From contig CABYOT010000010.1 in assembly GCA_902520695.1 (NCBI GenBank), positions 1 through 56,935 of the forward strand: a stretch of DNA of 56,935 nt, in the 5' to 3' direction. Made by a program: the position numbers and the translations under genes. Positions within the stretch are counted from its first letter, which is position 1. Each line of letters opens with the position of its first letter. The notes below the pieces were generated by a model, which worked only from the letters and a program-made list of their open reading frames with translations, was not told the origin of the DNA and did no database searches. The stretch is from an uncultured Pelagibacteraceae bacterium. GTDB taxonomy: Bacteria; Pseudomonadota; Alphaproteobacteria; Pelagibacterales; Pelagibacteraceae. Shown here piece after piece: positions 17,528 to 26,739 of the stretch.

Positions 17528-19203
17528 GTGCTGAAATAAATAATATTATTTTTTCAAATAATTTAGATGGATATATTTTACCAAAAAATGATAATTATTT
17601 TACTGAATATTCTAAATTAAACAATCTAAGATCGATTACAAATTTCTCAGGTTCTGCAGGCTTTGCAATTTTTTTGAAAAATAAAAAATATTTATTTGTT
17701 GATGGTAGATATACAATTCAAGCAGAAAAAGAGTCAGGTAAAAAATTTAAAATTTGTGAAATTCCATATGTATGGCCTAAAGATATTTTAAAGAAGCAAA
17801 TTAAAATTGGATACGATCCTGATCTTTTTACTTGGTCAACTCTAAACAAATATTTTGGAAAAAATTACAACTTAGTTCCTTTAAATATCAAATTTGAAAA
17901 TAAAAATGAGGCTCAGAGTGATTTTCCATTTTTTAGCTTAGACTCTTTTGTAGCGGGTGAGAATGTAAATGAAAAAATTAACCGATTAATTCAAATTATG
18001 AAAAAAAAGAAAATTGATTATACATTTATTAGTTCAGGTGAAAATATTTGTTGGCTTCTAAACATCAGAGGTAGAGATCTTCCAAATTCCCCTGTTGCTA
18101 ATTGTAAAATGATTATAACAAAAGATAGAAAAATCTATTTTTTTTCTAATCTAAAAAAAATTAAAAAAATTAAATTAAGTCTCCAAGAATTAAAAATATA
18201 TTTTTTTGATGAAAATAAAATTTTAAATAGTTTAGTCAGATTAAAAAAAGGGAATTTTTGTATTGATGGAAAAACTTGTTCAATTTTTGAAGAAAGCTTA
18301 ATAAGCTATAAATTTAAGATTATCAACCGAGAAGACCCTATTTATAATTTAAAATCTTTAAAAAATAAAACTGAGATTAATAATATGGTTAATGCACATA
18401 TTGAAGATGGTGTTGCTTTAACAAAATTCTTATATTGGATTAAAAATTTTAAAATGAATAACCTGACAGAAAAAAAAATAGAAAGAAAATTAGAGAATTT
18501 TAGAAAAAGTAGAAAAAACTATTTGTACCCAAGCTTTGATACAATTGCTGGATCTGGACCAAATGGAGCAATTATACATTACAGATCCGATAAATTTTCA
18601 AACAGAAAGTTAAGGAAGGATGACTTATTATTACTTGATTCTGGCGGTCAATATAAGTGGGGAACAACAGATGTAACAAGGACAATATGTTTTTCTAACG
18701 TCTCAAATAAAGTTAAAGATATATTTACCAGGGTTTTAAAAGGCCATATTGCTGTTGCCTTAACAAATATAAATAAAGTTAGAAACGGCCATAATATTGA
18801 TAAGATTGCCAGAAAGAGCCTCAATTCTATTGGTCTTGATTATCGTCATGGAACTGGTCATGGAGTTGGAGCATTTCTTAATGTTCATGAAGGACCACAA
18901 GGAATATCAAAAAATAATTACGTACAACTAAAAGAAGGAATGGTTTTAAGTAATGAACCTGGTTTTTATAAAAAAAATGAATTTGGAATAAGAATTGAAA
19001 ATTTAGTTTTTATTAAAAAAATCAAATCTAAGCTTATATTTGAGAATCTTACAATGGCACCTATAGATGCTGACCTAATTAACTTTAAAATGCTTAATAA
19101 AATGGAAAAGAATTATTTATTTAAATATCACTTTGATGTTTACAATAACATTTCACCATTTTTAAATAAAAATGAGAAAAAATGGTTAGCTAAGCTAATT
19201 TAA
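17524..19203 (+). CDS. Xaa-Pro aminopeptidase (peptidase M24B)
   Basis: With the ATG at 17524 the product has 559 residues. The pita-bread metallopeptidase ligands are visible in order: Asp in LLLLDSGGQYKWGTTDVTRTI (both D residues), His in HGTGHGVGAFLNVHEGP, Glu in LSNEPGFY, and Glu in GIRIENL. The first 300 residues form the two creatinase-like N-terminal domains typical of the long, eukaryote-like aminopeptidase P form. It removes N-terminal residues before proline, in the cytoplasm. An upstream in-frame ATG at 17497 lies inside uvrD; the ATGA overlap favours 17524. The end overlaps convergent ligA by nine bases. Confidence 0.92.
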   Translation: MSAEINNIIFSNNLDGYILPKNDNYFTEYSKLNNLRSITNFSGSAGFAIFLKNKKYLFVDGRYTIQAEKESGKKFKICEIPYVWPKDILKKQIKIGYDPDLFTWSTLNKYFGKNYNLVPLNIKFENKNEAQSDFPFFSLDSFVAGENVNEKINRLIQIMKKKKIDYTFISSGENICWLLNIRGRDLPNSPVANCKMIITKDRKIYFFSNLKKIKKIKLSLQELKIYFFDENKILNSLVRLKKGNFCIDGKTCSIFEESLISYKFKIINREDPIYNLKSLKNKTEINNMVNAHIEDGVALTKFLYWIKNFKMNNLTEKKIERKLENFRKSRKNYLYPSFDTIAGSGPNGAIIHYRSDKFSNRKLRKDDLLLLDSGGQYKWGTTDVTRTICFSNVSNKVKDIFTRVLKGHIAVALTNINKVRNGHNIDKIARKSLNSIGLDYRHGTGHGVGAFLNVHEGPQGISKNNYVQLKEGMVLSNEPGFYKKNEFGIRIENLVFIKKIKSKLIFENLTMAPIDADLINFKMLNKMEKNYLFKYHFDVYNNISPFLNKNEKKWLAKLI

Positions 19204-21204
19204 TAAATTAAGCCACTCTTTTTGAGATAAAATTTTTATTCCTAATTCTCTAGCTTGTTGTACTTTACGATTTGTAGGTTTTTCGCCAATTATCAAATAT
19301 TTCAATTTCTTATTTACTGCGCTTACAACAGATCCTGAATTCTCTTCAATCAAAGATTTTGCTTCGGCTCTACTCATATTTGATAATTTTCCGGTGAACA
19401 TAAATGTATTATTTAAAAGTTTACCATCTTTATTTAATTTGAGATCAGATATATTTAAAATGGAAGATAACTTTTCGATTATTTTATAATTTGATTTATT
19501 TTCGAAAAATTTTTTTAATGAATTAATTTGAGTTTCTCCGATTCCATCTATGTTTAAAAATTCATTAAATTTTTTATTTTTGATTAAGTTTAAGAAATTA
19601 GTTATTGATTTTGTATATTCTGCTAAAAGTTTAGCGTTTTCAATTCCAATATGCCTTATACCTATAGAATAAATAAATCTATCCAAAGAAACTTTCTTTG
19701 ATTGATCAATTGAATATTTTAAATTTGAGACTGAGAGATCTCCCCAACCTTCTAATTTAGAAATTTTAGCATAATCAAGGTTAAAAATATCTTGCGGATA
19801 TCTTATTAATTTTAGATTCCAAAAATTTTCCACGACTTTTTTTCCTAAACCATCAATATTAAGTGCTTCTTTTGATATAAAATGTTTAATTTTTTCTACA
19901 GCTATTTTTTCACATTCAAATCCTCGATCTGGACACCTTTTCACTGCATCATATTTTTTCGTTACTTTATTAAATTCTTTTATGGTATCAAAACCACAAG
20001 GGCATTTTTTTGGAAATACAAATTTTTTTGATTCTTTTTTTCTTTTTTTTAGATCAACTAATACAACATGAGGAATAACGTCACCTGCTCTCTCTACTTT
20101 TACAGTATCACCAAGTCTTATATCTTTTCTAATTATTTCATCTTCATTATGAAGTGTTGCATTAGAAACTACAACACCCCCAATATTTACTGGTTTTATT
20201 CTTGCTACTGGAGTTAATGCACCTGTTCTACCAACCTGAATATTTATGTCTTTTATTATAGAATATGCACTATTTGCTGAAAATTTATGAGCTATAGCCC
20301 ACCTGGGAGAATTTGCTGTAAATCCTAATCTGTTTTGAAGATCAAGATTATTGATTTTATATACTAAACCGTCAACATCATACTTTAAATCAAACCTATC
20401 ATTCTCAAATTTTTTGTGAAAACTTTCTAAATCTTTAACAGTTTTTATAACCTTATTATGCTCATTAATTTTAAAACCCCATTTTTTCAATGAACTTAAA
20501 AAATCGGACTGTTTCTTTATTTTATTACTTTCAAAATAACCATAAGTATAAGCTACAAATTTAAGTGGGATTTTTTTTGTTTCTAATGGATTTTTTTGTC
20601 TTAAAGAACCAGATGCTGCATTTCTAGGATTGGCAAAGTTATTTTTTATATTATTAAAATCATCCTTTTCTATGAAAACCTCGCCTCTAATATCTATATC
20701 TTTTGGGAAATCTTTATTAGTTATTTTTAGAGGTATATCGTTAATAGTTTTTAAATTTTCAGTAATCACCTCACCTGAAGTACCATCTCCCCTTGAAGTA
20801 CCCATGACTAATAGTCCATTTTTGTAAGTTAATGAAGCTGAAATTCCGTCAATTTTTGGCTCAACACTGTACTCTAATTCAATTTTTTTATTCAAATAAT
20901 TAAATATTTTTTTTTCAAAACTTTCCAAATCTTTCAAGTTAAAAGCATTTGATAAAGACAACATTTTTACTCTATGGTCGGATTTAACAAAATTTTTTGA
21001 GGGGGTATATCCTAATGAATTGGATGGAGAAGAGGTACTCTTTAAGTAAGAATATTTTTTTTCTAAATTAAAAATTTCTTTTTTTAAATCATCATAATCT
21101 TTATCTGATATTTTCGGAGAACTTTCTTCAAAATAATATTTATTGTGATTTTTGATTTCATTTATTTTCTGCTTATAATATTTTTTTATTTCACTTTCTT
21201 TCAT
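19195..21204 (-). CDS. ligA: NAD-dependent DNA ligase
   Basis: A 669-residue ligase of normal length. The adenylated lysine is K117 in SVEPKIDGISASL (K-x-D-G). Other visible parts are SRGDGTSGEVITEN, RGEVFI, NPRNAASGSLRQ, the OB-fold region after GRTGALTPVA, the zinc finger (C401, C403, C424, C431), helix-hairpin-helix repeats and a C-terminal BRCT domain (about 590-669, with TGKLSNMSRAEAKSLIEENSG). The first finger pair is C-P-C rather than C-x-x-C. It seals nicks in replication and repair. It is the last gene of the long dcw run, six bases after bamD. In many alphaproteobacteria recN lies between these two; here it does not. Confidence 0.96.
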   Translation of the reverse strand: MKESEIKKYYKQKINEIKNHNKYYFEESSPKISDKDYDDLKKEIFNLEKKYSYLKSTSSPSNSLGYTPSKNFVKSDHRVKMLSLSNAFNLKDLESFEKKIFNYLNKKIELEYSVEPKIDGISASLTYKNGLLVMGTSRGDGTSGEVITENLKTINDIPLKITNKDFPKDIDIRGEVFIEKDDFNNIKNNFANPRNAASGSLRQKNPLETKKIPLKFVAYTYGYFESNKIKKQSDFLSSLKKWGFKINEHNKVIKTVKDLESFHKKFENDRFDLKYDVDGLVYKINNLDLQNRLGFTANSPRWAIAHKFSANSAYSIIKDINIQVGRTGALTPVARIKPVNIGGVVVSNATLHNEDEIIRKDIRLGDTVKVERAGDVIPHVVLVDLKKRKKESKKFVFPKKCPCGFDTIKEFNKVTKKYDAVKRCPDRGFECEKIAVEKIKHFISKEALNIDGLGKKVVENFWNLKLIRYPQDIFNLDYAKISKLEGWGDLSVSNLKYSIDQSKKVSLDRFIYSIGIRHIGIENAKLLAEYTKSITNFLNLIKNKKFNEFLNIDGIGETQINSLKKFFENKSNYKIIEKLSSILNISDLKLNKDGKLLNNTFMFTGKLSNMSRAEAKSLIEENSGSVVSAVNKKLKYLIIGEKPTNRKVQQARELGIKILSQKEWLNLLN

Positions 21205-21210
21205 TTATTT

Positions 21211-22050
21211 TTACTTAAATAAATCTTTAAGTTTTTTAAGTAAAGATTTTTGATTTTTAAAATCTTTTTTAATCTCAATTTTTTTATAATTTGGATTTAA
21301 AATTTTGTAAGACCTTTCATACCAGTCACTTGATTGGTAATTATATCCAAGTAGGGCAGTATATTTTTTTGCCTCGGTTTCTAGACCTAACATATAGTTT
21401 AATTCTACAAGTCTATACAGTGCCTCTTCTACAAAAATAGTAGTATCATATTCGTTAACTATTTTTTTATATCTATTAATAGCCGGAATCCATTTTTCCC
21501 GATCTAAGTAATAGTTTGCGAGGTAAAGCTCTTTTGAAGCAAGTATTTCCTCGATCAACTCAAGTTTAAATACTGCATCCTCTGAAAAATCAGTATTTGG
21601 AAATTCTTTAATTAGTTTATTGAAATAATATTTAGCTTTTATAATTTCTCCAAGATCTTTTTTTTCATCAATAATTTGATTGTAGTGACATATGGCTAAT
21701 AAATAGTAAGCATAATCAGTATTTGGATGATTGACATATTTTTCTAAAAATCTTTCCAATTCATATATGGCATCTGTAAAATATAATTGAGAATAATATA
21801 CGTATGCTGCCATCAAAGTTGATCTCGGTGCCCAAATGGATTGTGGATATAAAAGTTCTACTTCATTAAATTTTTTAGCTGCAAAAAAAATATCTCCTTT
21901 ATCAAATTCTTTTAAACCTTCATTGTAAGCCTCAATCATTTGCTTCTCTAAATTTTCCTCTTTAATTATTGAGACTTTTTCTTTTTTTTCAGAGCAAGAA
22001 ATAAGACCTAATATAATGAATAGAATTAATAAAAAATTAAGAAATTTCAT
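21211..22050 (-). CDS. bamD: Outer membrane assembly lipoprotein BamD
   Basis: A 279-residue lipoprotein with signal peptide and lipobox LISC (C19), followed by tetratricopeptide-like repeats: YNEGLKEFDKGDIFFAAKKFNEVELLYPQSIWAPRSTLMAAYVYYSQ is the usual BamD/ComL opening (written here as its family landmark, residues about 42-88). ELERFLEKYVNHPNTDYAYYL and LIKEFPNTDFSEDA are later repeat units. BamD works with BamA to insert outer membrane proteins. It sits between lpxC and ligA, its usual place in alphaproteobacteria. The extra C-terminal segment is lysine-rich (KKLKDLFK). Confidence 0.92.
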   Translation of the reverse strand: MKFLNFLLILFIILGLISCSEKKEKVSIIKEENLEKQMIEAYNEGLKEFDKGDIFFAAKKFNEVELLYPQSIWAPRSTLMAAYVYYSQLYFTDAIYELERFLEKYVNHPNTDYAYYLLAICHYNQIIDEKKDLGEIIKAKYYFNKLIKEFPNTDFSEDAVFKLELIEEILASKELYLANYYLDREKWIPAINRYKKIVNEYDTTIFVEEALYRLVELNYMLGLETEAKKYTALLGYNYQSSDWYERSYKILNPNYKKIEIKKDFKNQKSLLKKLKDLFK

Positions 22051-22088
22051 TGTGGAATTTTATCAGAATTTATTTAAAATTCTAATTT

Positions 22089-23012
22089 TTAAGCAATAGA
22101 TTTTAAATTTTGACGGTTATTTATTAATGAATGAGGTAGATTTTTACCTTTAATTTCTAATAAAGAATAATTTCTATGATCACTAAATATTTTTCTAAGT
22201 AATTTATTTGTTAAACTATGCCCCCCTTGTCTACATTTAAGAGATCCTATTAATCTGTAGCCGACTAGGTAAAGATCACCCATACAATCAAGAATTTTAT
22301 GATTTACAAACTCATTTTTGTTTCTTAACCCTTCTTCATTAAGTATCTTATTATCTTTAACAACTATAGCATTATTTAAAGACCCACCTTTTCCTAAACC
22401 AATTTTTTTTAATTTTTCAATATCTTCATATAAACAAAACGTTCTAGAGTTAAATACATCTTCTAGTTTATCTTCAAAAACACTAATTTTATTTTTTTGT
22501 TTATTTATTAATTGGTTTTCATAATTAATTTCAAATTCAATTTCTAATGTTGTATTAGATTTTTCAATAGAGATGAATTTTTTTCCATCTTCTATTTCAA
22601 CTCTATTATTTATTTTAATCAATTTTATTGGGACATCGCTATTCTTTAGTCCAGTTTCTTTTAGAATTTTTACAAAGTTCTTTGCAGATCCATCAAGTAT
22701 TGGAACTTCTTGTGAATCTAACTCTATAACTGCATTATCTATACCTAATCCTAGCAAGGCAGCCATTAGATGCTCTATTGTTGAAACTTTTACCCCATAT
22801 TCATTTGATATTGTTGTACAAAGAGTTGCCTCAGAAACATTTTCAAAATTTGGAATAACAATGTTGTTATTTTTAAGATCAACTCTTTTAAAAATTATAC
22901 CGGAATTAGGAGATGATGGTAAAATATTAAGTTTAGCTCTTTTTCCAGTATGGATACCGACTCCAGACAAAGATATTTTATTAGATACAGTTGATTGAGA
23001 TAACAATGACAT
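22089..23012 (-). CDS. lpxC: UDP-3-O-acyl-N-acetylglucosamine deacetylase
   Basis: A 307-residue zinc amidase that commits UDP-GlcNAc to lipid A synthesis. The N-terminus SQSTVSNKISLSGVGIHTG is typical. Zinc ligands are H81 in STIEHLMAAL and the His/Asp pair of HKILDCMGDLYLVG, with the catalytic-site His in GGHSLTNKLLRK. Length is normal (E. coli 305). It sits between ftsA and bamD, 63 bases after ftsA, so it may have its own promoter, though no convincing -35/-10 pair was found. Its presence implies that the organism makes lipid A. Confidence 0.95.
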   Translation of the reverse strand: MSLLSQSTVSNKISLSGVGIHTGKRAKLNILPSSPNSGIIFKRVDLKNNNIVIPNFENVSEATLCTTISNEYGVKVSTIEHLMAALLGLGIDNAVIELDSQEVPILDGSAKNFVKILKETGLKNSDVPIKLIKINNRVEIEDGKKFISIEKSNTTLEIEFEINYENQLINKQKNKISVFEDKLEDVFNSRTFCLYEDIEKLKKIGLGKGGSLNNAIVVKDNKILNEEGLRNKNEFVNHKILDCMGDLYLVGYRLIGSLKCRQGGHSLTNKLLRKIFSDHRNYSLLEIKGKNLPHSLINNRQNLKSIA

Positions 23013-23075
23013 TCAAGAGAATATATAAAAAAAATTACTAATTTGGCATTCAAGTAATATTACAAGAAAATACAA

Positions 23076-24242
23076 TTATTTTGAGAATAGATTAAAAAAC
23101 TTCTCAAAAAAGCCTGTTTTAATTGGTTTTTTTTTATTCTTTATTAGCAAACTATCATCGCTTCTATGATAATTTATGCCCGCATCACAAATCTTATTGT
23201 CGTTCTCATCAAAAAAAATTAATTCTGAAAAATATTTTTTTGAATTAAGATCATTCACATTTGGTAACAGCTTTGAACCACTTCCAATAAAAATTATTAA
23301 TGGTTTTTCAAATGAAATGATATTTTTAAAATAATTATTTTGTGTGACTGTCATGTCGATAATTTCGTTTACTCTTGCTTCAATAATTTGTTTCAATAGA
23401 TCAGTCGAAATACTTTTTTCTACTATTTCTTGGTATAAATTTCTGTCATTTACAGAATTTTTGTTAAATGATATTTCGTTCTCATCTTTATTAAATTTTA
23501 TTTTTAAATCTTCAGAGTAATTAATATCTAATTTTAGAACTTTTGAAATATCCTTAGTTATATTATTCCCACCAATAGGTACAGAATTAAAAAATTGAAA
23601 TTTATTATTATTAAAAAATAAAGCACTAGTTCTTTGGTAGCCAATATCTAAAAAAATAAAATTATTTTTAGTAGCTATGTTTTTTTTATAGAAAATTGAT
23701 TTAACATAGCTTGAGCAGTATATGTTTAAGATATTTAAATTATTTGCTTTAAATTTATTTGACAAATTATTTATTAATGATTTTTTTAAACAAATAAATT
23801 TTAAATCTAATATTAAAGATTTTATTTTTAAATCTTCAAATATACTTTCTAATTTTCTGTTTTCGTCCACAATCGTATTATTTATTGCAATGTGTATGAC
23901 CTGATCTTTAAAATTATTTTCTGAAATAATAAATTTAGCTTCCTCAATTAAACTTTTATAGTACTTTGATATCGAAGTAGGTTGATCAAAGTATTTTTTT
24001 ATTGAAATGTCTATAAAATTAAATTCTGAAGTATCGTACAATACATTCACATCAACTAGATGAGTTGACAATTTTTTTTCTGCATCTCTTATCAAATTGT
24101 TTAGAGATTTATCTAATTTTTCACTTTCTGAAAGTTCAGTAATTTTAATATTTGAAGAATAAATTATCTTGGATGATTGATCAAATACACCTAATCTTAA
24201 ATTTTGAGATCCAAAATCTATTACTGTATCTAAATTACTCAT
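23076..24242 (-). CDS. ftsA: Cell division protein FtsA
   Basis: The 388-residue protein is a divergent actin-like ATPase: the N-terminal phosphate-1 region is VIDFGSQNLRLGVFD, the phosphate-2 region is IFLDIGYQRTSALFF, and the adenosine region is IFIGSGSKLLPN. The C-terminus GFFEKFFNLFSK forms an amphipathic helix as expected of the FtsA membrane anchor. It tethers FtsZ filaments to the membrane. Here ftsZ does not follow it: lpxC comes next and ftsZ lies 14 kb upstream in the same cluster. Its start overlaps the end of ftsQ by eight bases. Identity rests on position as much as on motifs. Confidence 0.87.
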   Translation of the reverse strand: MSNLDTVIDFGSQNLRLGVFDQSSKIIYSSNIKITELSESEKLDKSLNNLIRDAEKKLSTHLVDVNVLYDTSEFNFIDISIKKYFDQPTSISKYYKSLIEEAKFIISENNFKDQVIHIAINNTIVDENRKLESIFEDLKIKSLILDLKFICLKKSLINNLSNKFKANNLNILNIYCSSYVKSIFYKKNIATKNNFIFLDIGYQRTSALFFNNNKFQFFNSVPIGGNNITKDISKVLKLDINYSEDLKIKFNKDENEISFNKNSVNDRNLYQEIVEKSISTDLLKQIIEARVNEIIDMTVTQNNYFKNIISFEKPLIIFIGSGSKLLPNVNDLNSKKYFSELIFFDENDNKICDAGINYHRSDDSLLIKNKKKPIKTGFFEKFFNLFSK

Positions 24243-24930
24243 TCTTGTTTGTTATTATAATTTGATTAAATACTCTAAGATCAATAATTTTTGTATTTAT
24301 TAAATTATCACTATGCATCAATAGTTTATAAATTTTAATTGAATCACTTTTATTTTTAGAAGGTAACTTCAGAACTAAATCATTGGAAAATACCAAATCC
24401 CATCTTCTATTTTTAAAATAGTAATATTGCTCTATATTGCTCATGTCTAACTGGTGATTAATTAAAATATTGTACAAATTAAGAAATTCTTTTATTTCAA
24501 ATTCTCCAAATACTGTTGCGGTTTTATATTTTTTAAAAATTTGATTAGAATTTATATATTTTCCGTTTTTGCCAATATAGAACTCTTCTCCGTTTATAAA
24601 AGTTTTTGCGAGGATAGATGTTTTTGATAGATTTATATTTATTGTGGAAGGTATAATTTTCTTTACGTATATATTTTCTATAAAATTAAATTTGGCTAGA
24701 ATTTCTAAAATGTTATTTTCTTTTATATCGAAAATACTTTCATTTTTTAACTTATTTAAATCTTCTTCAATATATTTTTTCTCTTTATAAGATACTCCAT
24801 TAATATTAATACTCTTTAATCTAAACTTATCTTTAGAATTTTCTAAAAATTTAAAATTAAATATTGAGCTTAAAAAAATAAAAAAAAATAAATAAAGATA
24901 TAATTTATATTTACTTATTGATTGCAGCAT
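24235..24930 (-). CDS. ftsQ: Cell division protein FtsQ
   Basis: The 231-residue product has a short cytoplasmic start, one membrane helix (about residues 10-27), then a POTRA-like domain beginning LKSININGVSYKEKKYIEEDLN. The segment FNFIENIYVKKIIPSTININLSKTSILAKT matches the FtsQ/DivIB core (residues about 73-102). It is shorter than many FtsQ proteins and weakly conserved, but the place between ddl and ftsA is the standard one. It is a bitopic divisome protein linking FtsA/Z-side components with FtsB/L. It overlaps ddl by 20 bases. Confidence 0.85.
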   Translation of the reverse strand: MLQSISKYKLYLYLFFFIFLSSIFNFKFLENSKDKFRLKSININGVSYKEKKYIEEDLNKLKNESIFDIKENNILEILAKFNFIENIYVKKIIPSTININLSKTSILAKTFINGEEFYIGKNGKYINSNQIFKKYKTATVFGEFEIKEFLNLYNILINHQLDMSNIEQYYYFKNRRWDLVFSNDLVLKLPSKNKSDSIKIYKLLMHSDNLINTKIIDLRVFNQIIITNKNE

Positions 24931-25831
24931 CTTTCATTATTTCTTCTATAAGTTGTATAAAACTAATATTTTTATATCTCGCTATTTCAGGCACTAGAGA
25001 AAGTGATGTCATGCCTGGCTGAGTATTAAGTTCTAATAAATAAAATTTGTCTTTATGAAATCTAAAATCTGACCTGGACACACCTCTACATTTTAAAAGC
25101 GTATGTGCCTTCATTGCTATTGAATTGATTTTATTAAAATTTCTTGAACTTAAGTTGACAGGAATTATATGCTCAGTTTTTGCACTAGTGCTATACTTAG
25201 CTTTATAATCGTAAAATTTCCGTCTGGGTTTTAACTCTATTATACCAAGTTTTTTTTTACCTAAAATAGCAGCTTGAATTTCTCTTCCAGGTATATATTT
25301 CTCAATTAATATATCTTTAAATTTTTCTAATTTCATTAAACAACTAATAAAATTTTTTTTGTTACAAATATATACACCAACGCTAGAACCTTCATTAATA
25401 GGCTTTAAAACTACAGGAAATTGTAAATTTTTATCAATTTTTTTTATAGTATTTTTAATATCAATATTATTTTTAAAAGAAAACTTAAGATATGGAGGTG
25501 TTAGAATATTATTTTTAATAAATATTTTTTTTGATAATTCCTTATCAATTGCTAGAGATGATGATAGAACACCAGAATGTGAATACTTTACCTTTTCAGA
25601 CTCTAGTACAGACTGAATATAACCATCCTCACCATACCTTCCATGCAAAAGATTTAAGACCAAATTAGGCTTAAATTTTCTCAATTTTTTGACAAAACTT
25701 CCATCTGGTTCAATTAATAAAAGCTTATACTTTTTATTTTTTTTTAATTCATGGATTACGCTTTTGGCTGTTATTAAGCTGATCTCTCTTTCATTGGAAT
25801 ATCCACCGGCTAATATTAGAATTTTATGCAT
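24911..25831 (-). CDS. ddl: D-alanine-D-alanine ligase
   Basis: A 306-residue ATP-grasp enzyme. It opens KILILAGGYSNEREISLITAKSV with the conserved glutamate region, then NLLHGRYGEDGYIQSVLE, HSGVLSSSLAIDKELSK, VLKPINEGSSVGVYI and, near the end, the metal/ATP residues of YLLELNTQPGMTSLSLVPEIA. It makes the dipeptide used by MurF. Length is normal. It lies between murB and ftsQ; its start touches the murB stop (shared base 25831). Confidence 0.95.
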   Translation of the reverse strand: MHKILILAGGYSNEREISLITAKSVIHELKKNKKYKLLLIEPDGSFVKKLRKFKPNLVLNLLHGRYGEDGYIQSVLESEKVKYSHSGVLSSSLAIDKELSKKIFIKNNILTPPYLKFSFKNNIDIKNTIKKIDKNLQFPVVLKPINEGSSVGVYICNKKNFISCLMKLEKFKDILIEKYIPGREIQAAILGKKKLGIIELKPRRKFYDYKAKYSTSAKTEHIIPVNLSSRNFNKINSIAMKAHTLLKCRGVSRSDFRFHKDKFYLLELNTQPGMTSLSLVPEIARYKNISFIQLIEEIMKDAAINK

Positions 25832-26739
25832 TATTTTGCCACCACAATTTCTAATTCTAATTCTACACCTGTCTGATCTTTTACTTTTTTTTTAACAAAA
25901 CTAATTAGAGACTTCATATCTGCAGATTTTGCATTTTTTTTATTAACAAAGAAATTGGCATGTTTCTTGGAGATAGCCGCATCCCCAAAACTTACTTCAT
26001 TATGAATGCTTGATCTAATTAGTTCCCAAGCCTTTTTATCTGTTTGATTAATGGGGTTTTTAAATGTACTACCACTTGTTTTAATTTTGGTTGGTTGAGC
26101 CGCATTTTTTATTATACTAAGTTCATTCATATAATTACTTATTTCTTCACTATTTTTTTTTTTACCTTTAAATGTTGCGCTTAAAAATATTAAATCTTTT
26201 GGTAATTCTATTGATCTATAATTAAAGATAATTTTATTTGCAGGTATACTTCTTACTACGCCTTTAAAATCAACTAATTGAATAGAAATAAGAATATCTT
26301 TAAATTCTTTTTTAAAACATCCAGAGTTCATTCTAATACCACCTCCTATGGAACCTGGAATACATGACATAAACTCTAATCCAGAAATACTATTATCCAT
26401 TGCAAATTCTGAAACTTTTTTTTGTGTAGCTGCAGTTCCAGCAATAATTGTTTGATTATCTAGCAAGGAAATATTTGAGAAACTTTTTCCTAACTTAATT
26501 ACTGTACCTTGGTATATTTCATCATCAAATAATACATTTGAACCATTCCCTAAAACAAATATTTTACCTCTTGATCCATAAAGTTTCAAATAATCTCTTA
26601 ACCCCTTAAGTGAGTTTGGTTTAAAAAAAATCTTAGTTTTTCCTCCAATATTAAACCAATTGAGATTTTTGATACTCTGATCAAAAAAAATATCTTCATT
26701 CATTAGTAGTTTTGATTTTTTAATATCCTCGATTTCCAT
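25831..26739 (-). CDS. murB: UDP-N-acetylenolpyruvoylglucosamine reductase
   Basis: A 302-residue FAD enzyme of peptidoglycan precursor synthesis. LKNLNWFNIGGKTKIFFKP-like start (NWFNIGG), FVLGNGSNVLFDDEIYQGTVI for FAD binding, GLEFMSCIPGSIGGGIRMNSGC, and the proton-donor serine region SGSTFKNP are visible, with the late catalytic glutamate in GVELELEIV. The absence of the extra loop of the E. coli enzyme and the GSTFKNP pattern suggest the type II form. Start overlaps the murC stop. Confidence 0.94.
   Translation of the reverse strand: MEIEDIKKSKLLMNEDIFFDQSIKNLNWFNIGGKTKIFFKPNSLKGLRDYLKLYGSRGKIFVLGNGSNVLFDDEIYQGTVIKLGKSFSNISLLDNQTIIAGTAATQKKVSEFAMDNSISGLEFMSCIPGSIGGGIRMNSGCFKKEFKDILISIQLVDFKGVVRSIPANKIIFNYRSIELPKDLIFLSATFKGKKKNSEEISNYMNELSIIKNAAQPTKIKTSGSTFKNPINQTDKKAWELIRSSIHNEVSFGDAAISKKHANFFVNKKNAKSADMKSLISFVKKKVKDQTGVELELEIVVAK

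Noticed and set aside
22573..22998. A 141-codon plus-strand frame opposite lpxC
   Set aside because: It lies wholly within the conserved lpxC coding sequence and shows no recognisable domain; it looks like an antisense by-product of codon bias.
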